A stretch of DNA of 64,000 bases from Streptomyces sp. CB03234 (GTDB lineage: Bacteria > Actinomycetota > Actinomycetes > Streptomycetales > Streptomycetaceae): positions 620,001 through 684,000 of the forward strand of contig NZ_LIYH01000003.1 of NCBI RefSeq assembly GCF_001905885.1, given 5' to 3'. The notes beneath the pieces were generated by a model. That model did not search any database. It had not been told where the DNA came from and worked only from the letters and a program-made list of their open reading frames with translations. The position numbers and the translations under genes are program-made. Of the stretch, positions 16,684 to 24,596 are shown one piece after another (the first letter of the stretch is position 1; every line of letters starts with the position of its first letter).

Positions 16684-17739
16684 TTACCGCGCGGTGGTGA
16701 CCCAGTCGTCCAGGGCGCGCAGCACCCGCTGCGTGCCCTGGACGTCGTCCGCCGCCATGGCGACGTGCAGGGCGCGGCGCAGCAGGGCGGCGCCCTGGGC
16801 GGTGGGCCCGAGGCGGCGGCGCAGGACGGCGGCGAGTCCCAGGCACAGGGTCACTTCGGCCCCGGGGGCCTCCGACAGGTCGAGGTCCGCCAGCCCGCGG
16901 CGGTACACCCGCTCGGCGTCCGCCCATCGCCCCGCCGCCGCCAGGCCCTCCCCGTTCAGCAGGCAGGCCCACGCGAGCGTGGGGGCCGCCAGGGGGCGCA
17001 GCCGCTCGTCGACGGGCTCCTCGAAGAGGGTGGCGAGCCGCTCCAGGTACGGCCGGGCCTCCTCGTGCCGGCCGGCGCCGCTGAGGGTGCGCGCCGCGGT
17101 CGCCACGGCCCGGAGCGTGCCCTCGGCGTGGTGCAGCAGCTCGAACTCGGCCGCCGCCCGGGCGGCCTCCTCGGCGGCGAGTTCGCCGTCCACCGGGGAG
17201 ACGGCCAGGGCCGAGTGGAGCAGGGCCCAGGCGGCCTGCAGCGGGTCCCCCGCTCGGCGGGCGCAGGAACGTGCCGCTACCGCGCAGGCGCGGGCCTTCT
17301 GCCGGTGCCCGAGGACGCACGAGTAGTGCCAGGACGCGTGGTTGAGGAAGGCCGCTTCGGCTCCGGTCTCGCCGAGCGCGCGTGCGGCGTCCCGGCCCCG
17401 GGCGAACACCTCCTCCCACGGGCCGTCGCCGGCCCAGTGACCGGAGAACCAGTACACGGCCCCGGCCACCTCCATGACCCGGCGGTGGTCGCCGGCCGCC
17501 GCCACGGCCCGCAGCGCGGCCAGCCAGTGCGGCGCCTCCCGGCGCAGCCACTGGGCCGCCTCGGCCCGGCCGTCCCCGGCCGCGCCCGGCGCGAACCGGT
17601 ACCCGGCGGAGCTCGCGTGATCCAGCACCCGGTGGTGCCGTGCGAGCGCCCCGTGGGGCGGCCCTCCGTCCGGCCGTCCCGTCGCGCCGAAGTGTGCGTC
17701 AGGAACCGACGACGCCGGTATGCGGGGTGTCCCCGACAC
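16684..17739 (-). CDS. TPR-rich protein, C-terminal part of AfsR/NB-ARC-type regulators
   Basis: 351 residues from the GTG at 17739, which has AAGGGGAG six bases upstream, so it is probably translated. From about residue 60 it reads WLRREAPHWLAALR ... HWAGDGPWEEVF followed by Ala-rich helical repeats, like the tetratricopeptide C-terminus of AfsR/NB-ARC signalling regulators. The expected N-terminal winged helix and P-loop NTPase are missing: the gene begins 15 bp after the LLM monooxygenase stop and has only a 60-residue Gly/Pro-rich head. It may be a stand-alone scaffold or a decapitated regulator. Confidence 0.65.
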   Translation of the reverse strand: MSGTPRIPASSVPDAHFGATGRPDGGPPHGALARHHRVLDHASSAGYRFAPGAAGDGRAEAAQWLRREAPHWLAALRAVAAAGDHRRVMEVAGAVYWFSGHWAGDGPWEEVFARGRDAARALGETGAEAAFLNHASWHYSCVLGHRQKARACAVAARSCARRAGDPLQAAWALLHSALAVSPVDGELAAEEAARAAAEFELLHHAEGTLRAVATAARTLSGAGRHEEARPYLERLATLFEEPVDERLRPLAAPTLAWACLLNGEGLAAAGRWADAERVYRRGLADLDLSEAPGAEVTLCLGLAAVLRRRLGPTAQGAALLRRALHVAMAADDVQGTQRVLRALDDWVTTAR

Positions 17740-17754
17740 CTGCTCCCCTTACGT

Positions 17755-18723
17755 TCAGGAGTGTCCGCCGGCCTGCAACACCCGTCCTATGAAGGCGTAT
17801 TCACCGGCGTCGTTGGGCAGGTCGATGATCACGTCCGTGACTCCCAGCTCCTGGCAGGAGCGCAGCCACGCGGCCACCTGCTCCACCGAGCCGACCAGCT
17901 TGGGCGCGTCGATCCCCCGCGCCGGCGCCCCGTACCAGAGGCGCTCGTCGTGCACCTCCCGCTCCTCGGCGAGGGCATAGCTCTGGGTGTGCTCACTGGA
18001 GACGACCTGGGACATGAACATCCGGCCCGCCACCTGCTGGCGCCTGTCCGGCCCGCTCAGGGCACGGGCGGCCTCCCACGCCTCTTCCTCGGTGTCCCGC
18101 GCCACCACCCCGACCAGCATGGAGATCCGGTCCACCTGCTGTTCCTTGCGGGCCCGCGCGATGCTCTCGGAGAGGATCTCGCGTGGCCTCGCCATCATCA
18201 GTACGCAGTCGGCGGGCACCAGGCCGGGTGTCGTCGAGGACGGCGTGACGACCTGCGAGAAACCCACGCCGGGGTCGCACCGCGCGTCCAGCTCGGCCCG
18301 CAACCGCTCCGCGTACCGGCCCAGTTCGGCGCGTGCCGCGATCTTGTCCTTCCGTTCGTCGTCCGTGGCTCGGGAGGAGCGGGTGGCCCCGGCGACCACA
18401 TTGACGTGGGTGGGACGCCGGAACCGGTAGCCGAGGTCGGCCACCCTGCGCGCCACCGACTCGACGCTCTCCTGGTGCGGGCGCACGGCGACGATCGGTT
18501 CGAGGGCGGTGGAGCCCGCCAGCACGTCGAAGGCGGCCAGCCACGGGTCGAGGGCGACGGGGAAGTCGTAGACGAACGCCCCCGTCACACCGATGCGTTC
18601 GGCGGCCGTCATGAAGGCGCCCAGCCGCTCCAGATAGTCCTCGGGCTCCAGCTTGCCGCCGAAGCCGAACTTCGCGGAGTGCGGGGGGACGATGAAGTTC
18701 AGCGACAACGGCCAGGTGGACAC
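17755..18723 (-). CDS. LLM-class flavin/F420-dependent monooxygenase
   Basis: 322 residues from the GTG at 18723, with GGAAGGAA upstream. The pattern of the luciferase-like TIM barrel is clear: FGFGGKLEPEDYLERLGAFM, THVNVVAGATRS near residue 105, PSSTTPGLVPADCVLMMARP near residue 160, and LVGSVEQVAAWLRSCQELGVTDVII near the end. The middle portion resembles alkanesulfonate-monooxygenase/FMN-type members, so FMN or F420 could be the cofactor. It lies in a six-gene minus operon with ACP, pseudo-ACP, Cys-hydrolase and P450. Oxidation of a carrier-bound or amino substrate is a reasonable inference. Confidence 0.85.
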   Translation of the reverse strand: MSTWPLSLNFIVPPHSAKFGFGGKLEPEDYLERLGAFMTAAERIGVTGAFVYDFPVALDPWLAAFDVLAGSTALEPIVAVRPHQESVESVARRVADLGYRFRRPTHVNVVAGATRSSRATDDERKDKIAARAELGRYAERLRAELDARCDPGVGFSQVVTPSSTTPGLVPADCVLMMARPREILSESIARARKEQQVDRISMLVGVVARDTEEEAWEAARALSGPDRRQQVAGRMFMSQVVSSEHTQSYALAEEREVHDERLWYGAPARGIDAPKLVGSVEQVAAWLRSCQELGVTDVIIDLPNDAGEYAFIGRVLQAGGHS

Positions 18724-18755
18724 GGGTGGTTCCTTCCCTTCCGACTCTGTGGGCG

Positions 18756-20135
18756 TCACCGGGAAGCTCCGACCGGTGGCCTGACCGCCCGCACCGACAC
18801 CGGGACCCCGCCGTCCGGCCACATCGTGGCGACACCCGTGGGCGGGACGGTGTCCGTGGCCAGGGTGAGGTCGGCCCGCCGGGCCAGCTCGGCGATGAGC
18901 ACCTTCAGCTCCAGTTCGGCGAAGGCGTACCCGATGCACCGCCGGTAGCCCCCGCCGAACGGGACGAAGCTGTACGGCACGGGCTCGCGGTAGTCCGGTG
19001 CCTCGCGGTTCCAGCGCTCCGGGCGGAACTCCAGGGGCGCGTCCCACAGTTCGGGCATCCGGTGCGTGACGTACTGCGAGTAGAGCACCTTGGCGCCGGC
19101 GGGTATGACGTGCCCGGCGAACTCGAAGTCCTCCACCGACGTCCGGCCGGTGAGCACACCGGGCGTGTAGAGGCGCAGGATCTCCGAGACCGTCCAGCCG
19201 ATGTAGTCCATGCGGCCGACCAGTTCCGCCGTGAGCGGCTCGTCCCCCGCGACCTCTGCCACTTCCTCCCGTACGCGCCGCAGCGCTTCGGGGTGCTTCA
19301 GCAGGGCGTACACGGCCCATCCCGCCGCCGAGCTGCTGGAGTCGTAGCCCGAGGCGATGAGGCTGATGACCTGGTCGCGCACTTCCAGGTCGGCGAGGTG
19401 GTCGCCCTCGAAGTACGACTCCAGCAGGGCGTCCAGGACGTCGCCCTGGTCGTTGGGCTCGGCCCGCCGCTTGGCGATCTCGGCCCGTACGTAGCGGTCG
19501 ACCCGCTCGCGCGCGGCCATGGCCCGGCGGTAGGCGGTGCCCGGCAGGTCGTGGTCGAAGCGCAGGAAGGGCGAGCGGTTGATGTAGTTCAGCGCGGTCT
19601 GGAGTTCCCGGCCGATCTCGTCGGTGTGGGCCTTCAGCCGGTCACCGAAGAGCGACCGGATCGCGATCCTCCTGATGCAGGAGCGCACGTCGGCGAAGGC
19701 GTCGACGTCATGGCCGGGCCGCCAGCCACTGATCATGCGGTGGATCTCGTCCACCATGACCGGGACGTAGCCCTCGATGCGCCTGCGGGTGAAGGCGGGG
19801 CGGACCAGCGCGCGGCGCCGGCGGTGGTCCTCTCCGTCGCTGACGACCATCGCGTTGGCACCGACGACCGGGATGAGCAGGGTGAGGACGTCGCGCGAGA
19901 GGAACTTGGGGTTGCGCGGTGCGTCCGTCAGCAGCAGTTCGTTGGCCTCGGCGCCGAAGAGCAGGACGTACTTCTGGCTGCCGACGCCGAACCTGCAGAC
20001 GGGCCCGTAGGCGCGGTGCAGTTCGAGCAGCGCCTCGTAGGGCTTGCCCAGCAGGCCCCTGACATAGCGGCGGTGGCCGAACGTGGTGGGGCCGGGCAGT
20101 CGGTTGACCATGGCCCTGGTACGGGAGTCTCCCAT
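18756..20135 (-). CDS. Cytochrome P450, eukaryotic-like class (E-R-R triad)
   Basis: 459 residues from the ATG at 20135, longer than typical soluble Streptomyces P450s. Helix K has EILRLY, the meander has FRPERW (E-R-R triad), and the heme loop is FVPFGGGYRRCIG. Helix I reads ASGYDSSSS, so the usual acid-Thr pair is Asp-Ser. These traits fit the CYP102/CYP110-like branch acting on long or hydrophobic substrates, not the CYP105/107 type found elsewhere in the window. It lies 8 bp after the beta-lactamase-like gene and 32 bp before the LLM gene. The substrate is unknown; it may oxidise an acyl or aminoacyl chain on the nearby ACP. Confidence 0.9.
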   Translation of the reverse strand: MGDSRTRAMVNRLPGPTTFGHRRYVRGLLGKPYEALLELHRAYGPVCRFGVGSQKYVLLFGAEANELLLTDAPRNPKFLSRDVLTLLIPVVGANAMVVSDGEDHRRRRALVRPAFTRRRIEGYVPVMVDEIHRMISGWRPGHDVDAFADVRSCIRRIAIRSLFGDRLKAHTDEIGRELQTALNYINRSPFLRFDHDLPGTAYRRAMAARERVDRYVRAEIAKRRAEPNDQGDVLDALLESYFEGDHLADLEVRDQVISLIASGYDSSSSAAGWAVYALLKHPEALRRVREEVAEVAGDEPLTAELVGRMDYIGWTVSEILRLYTPGVLTGRTSVEDFEFAGHVIPAGAKVLYSQYVTHRMPELWDAPLEFRPERWNREAPDYREPVPYSFVPFGGGYRRCIGYAFAELELKVLIAELARRADLTLATDTVPPTGVATMWPDGGVPVSVRAVRPPVGASR

Positions 20136-20143
20136 GTCCGTCC

Positions 20144-21289
20144 CTACTCCGGCTGGTGCGGCGACGCGGGCTGCCGGCCGGCGCGGGGCAGGCGCGGCAG
20201 TCCGAGGTCGTCGTAGAGGGCGCGTACGAGTGCGTAGCGGCGGGCGAAGGTCTTGACGTCGTCCAGCCTGCCGTTCCAGTAGACCGCCACGACCAGGTCG
20301 AACAGCGGGTCCACCAGCAGCGTGGAGGTGTTGCCGCCGGCGTGGCCGAAGGTCCGTACGGAGGTGCGGCGCCCGAAGATGGCCGGCTGCGTCATCACCC
20401 CGAGCCCGTAGGGGAAGTCGGTGTCGCAGATGGACCGGTCCGGGGAGCCGGGCCAGTGCGTGGCCGTCAGCGCCTCCACCGTCGCGGGCCCCACGAGGGG
20501 GACGCCCTGGTGGACGCCCTTGTTCAGCAGGACCTCGCCGACCACACGGAGGTCCCGTACGGCTCCCCATACGCCCACGCCGGGCAACGGCAGGGCGCTG
20601 GCGAGCTGCATGTACCGCAGGCCCTCCTCCTGGTCCGCCGACGCGGTGACCGTGACCTGCTGGTCCGCGGGCAGGGCGGGGTCGATGCCGAGGGTGGCGG
20701 TGAGGCCGAGGCGGCGGAGCATCGAGCGGTAGCTGTCCCCGGACTGCCCGCCGTCGAGGGCGCCCAGCAGCCGGTCCAGTACGTACCAGGTGGTCACCGG
20801 GTTGTAGACCATCCTGCTTCCGGGCAGTGGCCCGGCGGGGGCGTCGCAGATGACCGCCCAGATCAGTGCGTCGATGTCCGACCAGGCGAAGTCCCCGAGG
20901 TCGGTGCCACCGGTGTCGACGGCCAGTACCGGGTCCGCCATGCCCACCGTGTGGGTGAGGACGTCGCGCACCCGGACCCGTTCCTTGCCGCCGCCGGTGA
21001 ACTCGGGCAGCACCTTCGACACCGGTGTGTCGAGGTCCACGGCGCCCGACTCCCAGGCGAGGGCGAAGGCGAGCGCGCCGAGCGGCTTGGAGGAGCAGGT
21101 CCAGGGGACGAAGGTGCCGGTGGTCATCGGGTGGCCGGCGCCGTTCTCGCCGACGGCGAGGTCGACGACCTGCCCCCGGTAGGAGACGGAGAGCTGCACC
21201 CCCGTCTCGATGCCGCGCTCGATCTCGGCGTCGAACAGCCGCCGTACCGCGTCGAGACGGAGTTCCGTGGTGGTGGTGGTCGTGGTCAT
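20144..21289 (-). CDS. Beta-lactamase-fold hydrolase/transferase with Cys for nucleophilic Ser
   Basis: 381 residues from the ATG at 21289, which overlaps the preceding TGA. The fold of serine beta-lactamase/EstB/LovD-like enzymes is clear: the S-x-x-K motif position (65-68) reads C-S-S-K, a Tyr-containing loop reads MVYNPVTTWY (about residue 165), and HAGG stands for the HxG/KTG motif (about residue 310). The codons for 65-68 are TGC TCC TCC AAG, so Cys replaces the catalytic Ser. A thiol nucleophile suits acyl transfer from a carrier thioester (LovD-like chemistry) rather than lactam hydrolysis. It sits between the pseudo-ACP and a P450. Amide or ester formation on the product is inference. 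Confidence 0.82.
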   Translation of the reverse strand: MTTTTTTTELRLDAVRRLFDAEIERGIETGVQLSVSYRGQVVDLAVGENGAGHPMTTGTFVPWTCSSKPLGALAFALAWESGAVDLDTPVSKVLPEFTGGGKERVRVRDVLTHTVGMADPVLAVDTGGTDLGDFAWSDIDALIWAVICDAPAGPLPGSRMVYNPVTTWYVLDRLLGALDGGQSGDSYRSMLRRLGLTATLGIDPALPADQQVTVTASADQEEGLRYMQLASALPLPGVGVWGAVRDLRVVGEVLLNKGVHQGVPLVGPATVEALTATHWPGSPDRSICDTDFPYGLGVMTQPAIFGRRTSVRTFGHAGGNTSTLLVDPLFDLVVAVYWNGRLDDVKTFARRYALVRALYDDLGLPRLPRAGRQPASPHQPE

Positions 21290-21540
21290 GAGGACGCGGC
21301 TCCCGGGGCGGTGGAGTAGACCAGCTCGTACACGTCGCGGAGCGTCGCGGTGTCCCATCGGGCGACGAGGTCCGCCTCCACGTCGGCGGGCAGGTCGGTC
21401 CCGATGTCGTCGAGCCAGGCCAGTACCGCGTAGTCCCCGGCGGCCAGCCGGCTCAGCGGCACGGTGTCGTGGTCCGGTGCCTCGGCCGTCACCAGAAGTG
21501 GACGGACGAATTCCTCAAAGGTGGGTATGCAAGAACTCAT
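21286..21540 (-). CDS. Small acidic carrier-protein homologue lacking the phosphopantetheine Ser
   Basis: 84 residues from the ATG at 21540. The pattern TFEEFVRPLL ... VPLSRLAAGDYAVLAWLDDIGTDLP follows an acyl carrier protein: a first helix, then L-x-x-L-x-x-x-D-S-L leading into helix II, then an acidic helix II and a DLP turn. At the phosphopantetheine position the D-S pair is D36-Y37, so Tyr replaces Ser and the protein cannot be pantetheinylated there. The gene overlaps the beta-lactamase-like gene by the ATGA arrangement and follows the true ACP by 60 bp. A scaffold or partner-protein role is inference; the homology itself is a by-eye alignment. Confidence 0.6.
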   Translation of the reverse strand: MSSCIPTFEEFVRPLLVTAEAPDHDTVPLSRLAAGDYAVLAWLDDIGTDLPADVEADLVARWDTATLRDVYELVYSTAPGAASS

Positions 21541-21600
21541 CTCGGTGCTTTCTTCCGTCTGTTCGGAAATGGCGGAGCCGGGCCGGACGCCGCGTGGCGT

Positions 21601-21873
21601 TCAGGTCCGCTCGCCGAGCATGGACCGGACCGCGGCCTCGAGCGAGGACAGGTACTCGAAGGTCTCGCGCACCAGCAGCTCGTCCGGGAACTGCACGCCG
21701 AAGCGCTCCTCGATGGTGAGGACCAGTTCGATCGCGGACATCGAGTCGAGGCCGAGGTCGGGAAGCCGGACCGTGCTCCAGTCCACATCGGGCGGCACGC
21801 TCCGCAGATGGCCGCTGAGTGTGTCCACCAACCGGTCCGTCATGGCCGGGTCGATCGCGCCTGTGCCGCTCAA
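21601..21873 (-). CDS. Acyl/aminoacyl carrier protein
   Basis: 90 residues from a TTG at 21873, which is preceded by AAGGAG about 10 bases upstream; an ATG at 21843 would give 80 residues. The phosphopantetheine site is LGLDSMSAIEL, with the standard D-S-M, followed by an EERFG helix. This free ACP lies at the head of the minus operon and diverges from the PLP decarboxylase. By analogy to BtrI and VinL it is the expected carrier for an amino-acid substrate of that decarboxylase, loaded by the stand-alone adenylase. That assignment is inference. Confidence 0.9.
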   Translation of the reverse strand: MSGTGAIDPAMTDRLVDTLSGHLRSVPPDVDWSTVRLPDLGLDSMSAIELVLTIEERFGVQFPDELLVRETFEYLSSLEAAVRSMLGERT

Positions 21874-22121
21874 GAGCCCCCCTCTCCTTGCGGTCCGCCC
21901 GGGTGACAATGCGCCTTTCGAGGCTGAACAACCCGCCTGTGCACGGGTTTTGGGCCGGACGCCCCGCGTCTTCCGAACGCAAGTACAGTAAGCGCGCGAT
22001 CTAGCCGCCGCAAGCGCGGCCGAGCGCGTGCCATACCTGCTTCGGCCGTGAAAACAGCACATCCGCCGCGGAATTGACCCGATGCCGCCGTAGGCGACGA
22101 ACCAGGAACGGACGCTGCGAC
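21874..22121. promoter_or_regulatory. Divergent promoter region, ACP operon / decarboxylase
   Basis: 248 bp of comparatively lower GC DNA between divergent genes. No strong palindrome is seen, and promoters must be here. Confidence 0.35.
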
Positions 22122-23333
22122 ATGACCGAACGCACTCTCCGGGAGGCCGCCGACCGGTTCGGCACCCCGCTCTACGTCTACGACCTCGCGGAACTGCGGC
22201 GCCGGGCCGCGGAGCTGTGGTCGGTCCTGCCCGAGGCGGCGAGCCTGCTCTACTCGCTGAAGGCGAACCCCCACCCCTCGGTCGTGGCCGAACTCCGCCG
22301 GGCCGGGTGCCGGGCCGAGGTCTCCTCGCCCGGGGAGCTGGCCGTGGCCCTGGAGGCGGGGCACGCCGCGGAGGAGATCCTCTACACCGGCCCCGGCAAG
22401 TCGGCCGCCGAGATCGAGGAGGCGCTGGCGCGGGGGGTGACGTCGTTCTCCTGCGAGTCGGCCGCCGAACTGCGCCGTCTCGGCCGGGCGACCGCCGCGA
22501 CCGGGACGCGGGCTGGGGCACTGCTGCGGCTGCAGCCGCCGACCGGTTCCAAGGCGGGCCTGTCCATGGGCGACGGCCGCCAGTTCGGGTTTACGCCCGA
22601 GGACGCCGTACGGGCCTGCGCCGAGGTGCCGAGCGGGGTCGAGGTCCGCGGCTGCCACGTGTACCTCGGGTCGCAGTTCCCCGACGTCGAGGCCTTGCGG
22701 GACGGTTTCGCCACGGCCAGGAGCACCATGGAACTGGTCGCCCGGGAGGCGGGGATCCCGCTCGGCGTCGTCGACCTGGGCGGCGGCTTCCCCTGGCCGT
22801 ACGCCACACCCGGCGCGGGCGCGGTGCTGACCGGGCTGCGGGAGGAGCTGGACAAGCTGCTGTCCACGTGGGCGACGGGGCCGGCGCCCCAGGTGTACTT
22901 CGAGTCCGGCCGGCGCCTGGTCGCCTCGGCCGGCCATCTGCTCACCAGGGTGCTGGACGTCAAGGAGCGCCCGGAGGGCACGATCGTCGTGCTGGACGCC
23001 GGGATCAACGTCCTCGGCGGAATGAGCGGCCTCGGCAGGGTCCTCCGCCCCGCCACCGGTTTCGTCAACCTCTCCGCCGGCGACGACCGCGAGCCCGTCA
23101 CGGCCGACGTGGTGGGGCCCCTGTGCACGCCCCTGGACCGCCTCGCGGTCAGGACCACCCTGCCGCGACCGCGCGAGGGCGACCTGCTGTGCGTACCCAA
23201 CGTCGGCGCCTACGGGCCGACCGCGAGCCTGACGCGCTTCCTGAGCCGCCCCCCGGCCGTCGAGGCCGTCTACGACGGAGACCAACTGGTCTCGGCGTCG
23301 CGGCCGGTCGTCTCGTACGAGGCGGTCGAGTAG
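22122..23333 (+). CDS. Fold-type III PLP decarboxylase (LysA/BtrK/VinO-like)
   Basis: 403 residues from the ATG at 22122. SLKANP (about residue 45) holds the Schiff-base Lys. HVYLGSQ, VVDLGGGFPWP and ESGRRLVASAG are the conserved diaminopimelate/ornithine decarboxylase segments, and LCTPLD supplies the partner-subunit Cys/Asp. Lysine biosynthesis is unlikely given its context: an adjacent ACP and the glutamate mutase/adenylase set. In butirosin (BtrK) and vicenistatin (VinO) relatives decarboxylate an ACP-bound amino acid, here possibly 3-methylaspartyl-ACP giving a 3-aminoisobutyryl unit. It is the last gene that clearly belongs to this module. Confidence 0.88.
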   Translation: MTERTLREAADRFGTPLYVYDLAELRRRAAELWSVLPEAASLLYSLKANPHPSVVAELRRAGCRAEVSSPGELAVALEAGHAAEEILYTGPGKSAAEIEEALARGVTSFSCESAAELRRLGRATAATGTRAGALLRLQPPTGSKAGLSMGDGRQFGFTPEDAVRACAEVPSGVEVRGCHVYLGSQFPDVEALRDGFATARSTMELVAREAGIPLGVVDLGGGFPWPYATPGAGAVLTGLREELDKLLSTWATGPAPQVYFESGRRLVASAGHLLTRVLDVKERPEGTIVVLDAGINVLGGMSGLGRVLRPATGFVNLSAGDDREPVTADVVGPLCTPLDRLAVRTTLPRPREGDLLCVPNVGAYGPTASLTRFLSRPPAVEAVYDGDQLVSASRPVVSYEAVE

Positions 23334-23393
23334 GGGCGTACGGCGTGGGCGGGATCCGTGACCCGGCGATCACGGGTCCCGTAGCGTGGGGCC

Positions 23394-24533
23394 ATGTCCC
23401 CACGATTCTTACGACTCGCCGCCGTCTCGCTCGCTCTCCTGGGGGCCCTCGTGGTCCCCGGAGTTCCGAGCGCGGCCGCGGCCTCCGCCGAATCCTCCGT
23501 ACGGACCACCTCGGGACCCGAACTGCCCGCGCCGACGGGCGCACTTCGGATCGGCAGCAGATCCCTGCACCTGAAGGACACGTCACGGCCCGACCCGTGG
23601 AAGCCCGGCAAGGACTTCCGGGAGCTGATGGCCACCGTGTGGTATCCGGCCGTGCGGCCCTCCGGCCGTGCGGCGCCGTTCATGTCCGCGCAGCTGTCCT
23701 CCGCCGCCTTCGGCACCGATGCCCTCAGCACCGTGCGTACGCACTCGACCGTGGACGCGGCCGCGCTGCCCGGGGCGCGGCCGCTCGTGGTGCTGTCCCC
23801 CGGTTACGGTATGACGCGCGTGTCGCTGACGTCGCTGGGCGAGGAGCTCGCCTCCCGGGGGTATGTCGTGGCCGCGCTGGACCACACCTACGAGGCGTTC
23901 GTGGAGTTCCCCGGCGGGCGCCTGGAGCCCTGTTCGATGTGTACGGGCCAGGGCAACGCCGATGTGGTGCGCAGCCGGGTCAAGGACATCCACTTCCTCC
24001 TGGACCAGCTGACCGGGCCGGGTTCGGGGCTTCCCGTCGACGGTTCCCGGATCGCCGTGGTGGGTCACTCCATAGGCGGAGCGAGTGCTGTCGAGACCCT
24101 GAGCGAGGATCCTCGCGTCGACGCCGCCGTCAACATGGAGGGCACGTTCTTCACGGAGCGGCCCCAGGAGCCGGTGTCCCGGCCGGTGCTGTTGCTGGGT
24201 GCCCAGTGGCCCACGGCCGGTGGGACTCCCGCCGCCAATTGGGTGGACCGCTGGGGTGGCCTGGCCGGTTGGAAGCGGTGGCTCAGTGTGCCCACCGCGG
24301 GTCACCTGTCCTTCAGCGACGCCCACTGGCTGTACGAGCACTTCGACCTGAGCGGGGTGATTCCACCCGAGCTGGAGCCGCAGCTGTTCGGCACCCTCTC
24401 CGGTGACCGGGCCACGGTGATCACCCGGGCCTATGTCGGCGCCTTCGTCGACCGCCATCTGCGGGGCGTACCGCGCCCGTTGCTCGACGGGCCGTGCGCG
24501 GCGTTCCCCGAAGTCGCCTTCGTACGTCCGTAG
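23394..24533 (+). CDS. Secreted alpha/beta hydrolase (PAF-acetylhydrolase/lipase-like)
   Basis: 379 residues. The first 30 form a Sec signal peptide (RFLRLAAVSLALLGALVV then an AAAA region). The nucleophile elbow is GHSIGG (about residue 224). VVLSPGYG supplies an oxyanion-hole segment and AGHLSF the catalytic His. The size and order match platelet-activating-factor acetylhydrolase-like esterases of Streptomyces. Its only physical link to the clusters on either side is its position, with 60 bp before it and a hairpin after it. It may be an independent exported esterase or a product-trimming enzyme. Confidence 0.85.
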   Translation: MSPRFLRLAAVSLALLGALVVPGVPSAAAASAESSVRTTSGPELPAPTGALRIGSRSLHLKDTSRPDPWKPGKDFRELMATVWYPAVRPSGRAAPFMSAQLSSAAFGTDALSTVRTHSTVDAAALPGARPLVVLSPGYGMTRVSLTSLGEELASRGYVVAALDHTYEAFVEFPGGRLEPCSMCTGQGNADVVRSRVKDIHFLLDQLTGPGSGLPVDGSRIAVVGHSIGGASAVETLSEDPRVDAAVNMEGTFFTERPQEPVSRPVLLLGAQWPTAGGTPAANWVDRWGGLAGWKRWLSVPTAGHLSFSDAHWLYEHFDLSGVIPPELEPQLFGTLSGDRATVITRAYVGAFVDRHLRGVPRPLLDGPCAAFPEVAFVRP

Positions 24534-24547
24534 CGTCCTGGTCGCGG

Positions 24548-24591
24548 CCGCGGGGCCGGTGCCGGCCGGACGGCCGGGGCCGGCCCCGCGG
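24548..24591. terminator. Bidirectional stem-loop terminator
   Basis: CCGCGGGGCCGG (24548-24559) pairs perfectly with CCGGCCCCGCGG (24580-24591) between the converging esterase and methyltransferase genes. Confidence 0.7.
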
Positions 24592-24596
24592 TGTGG

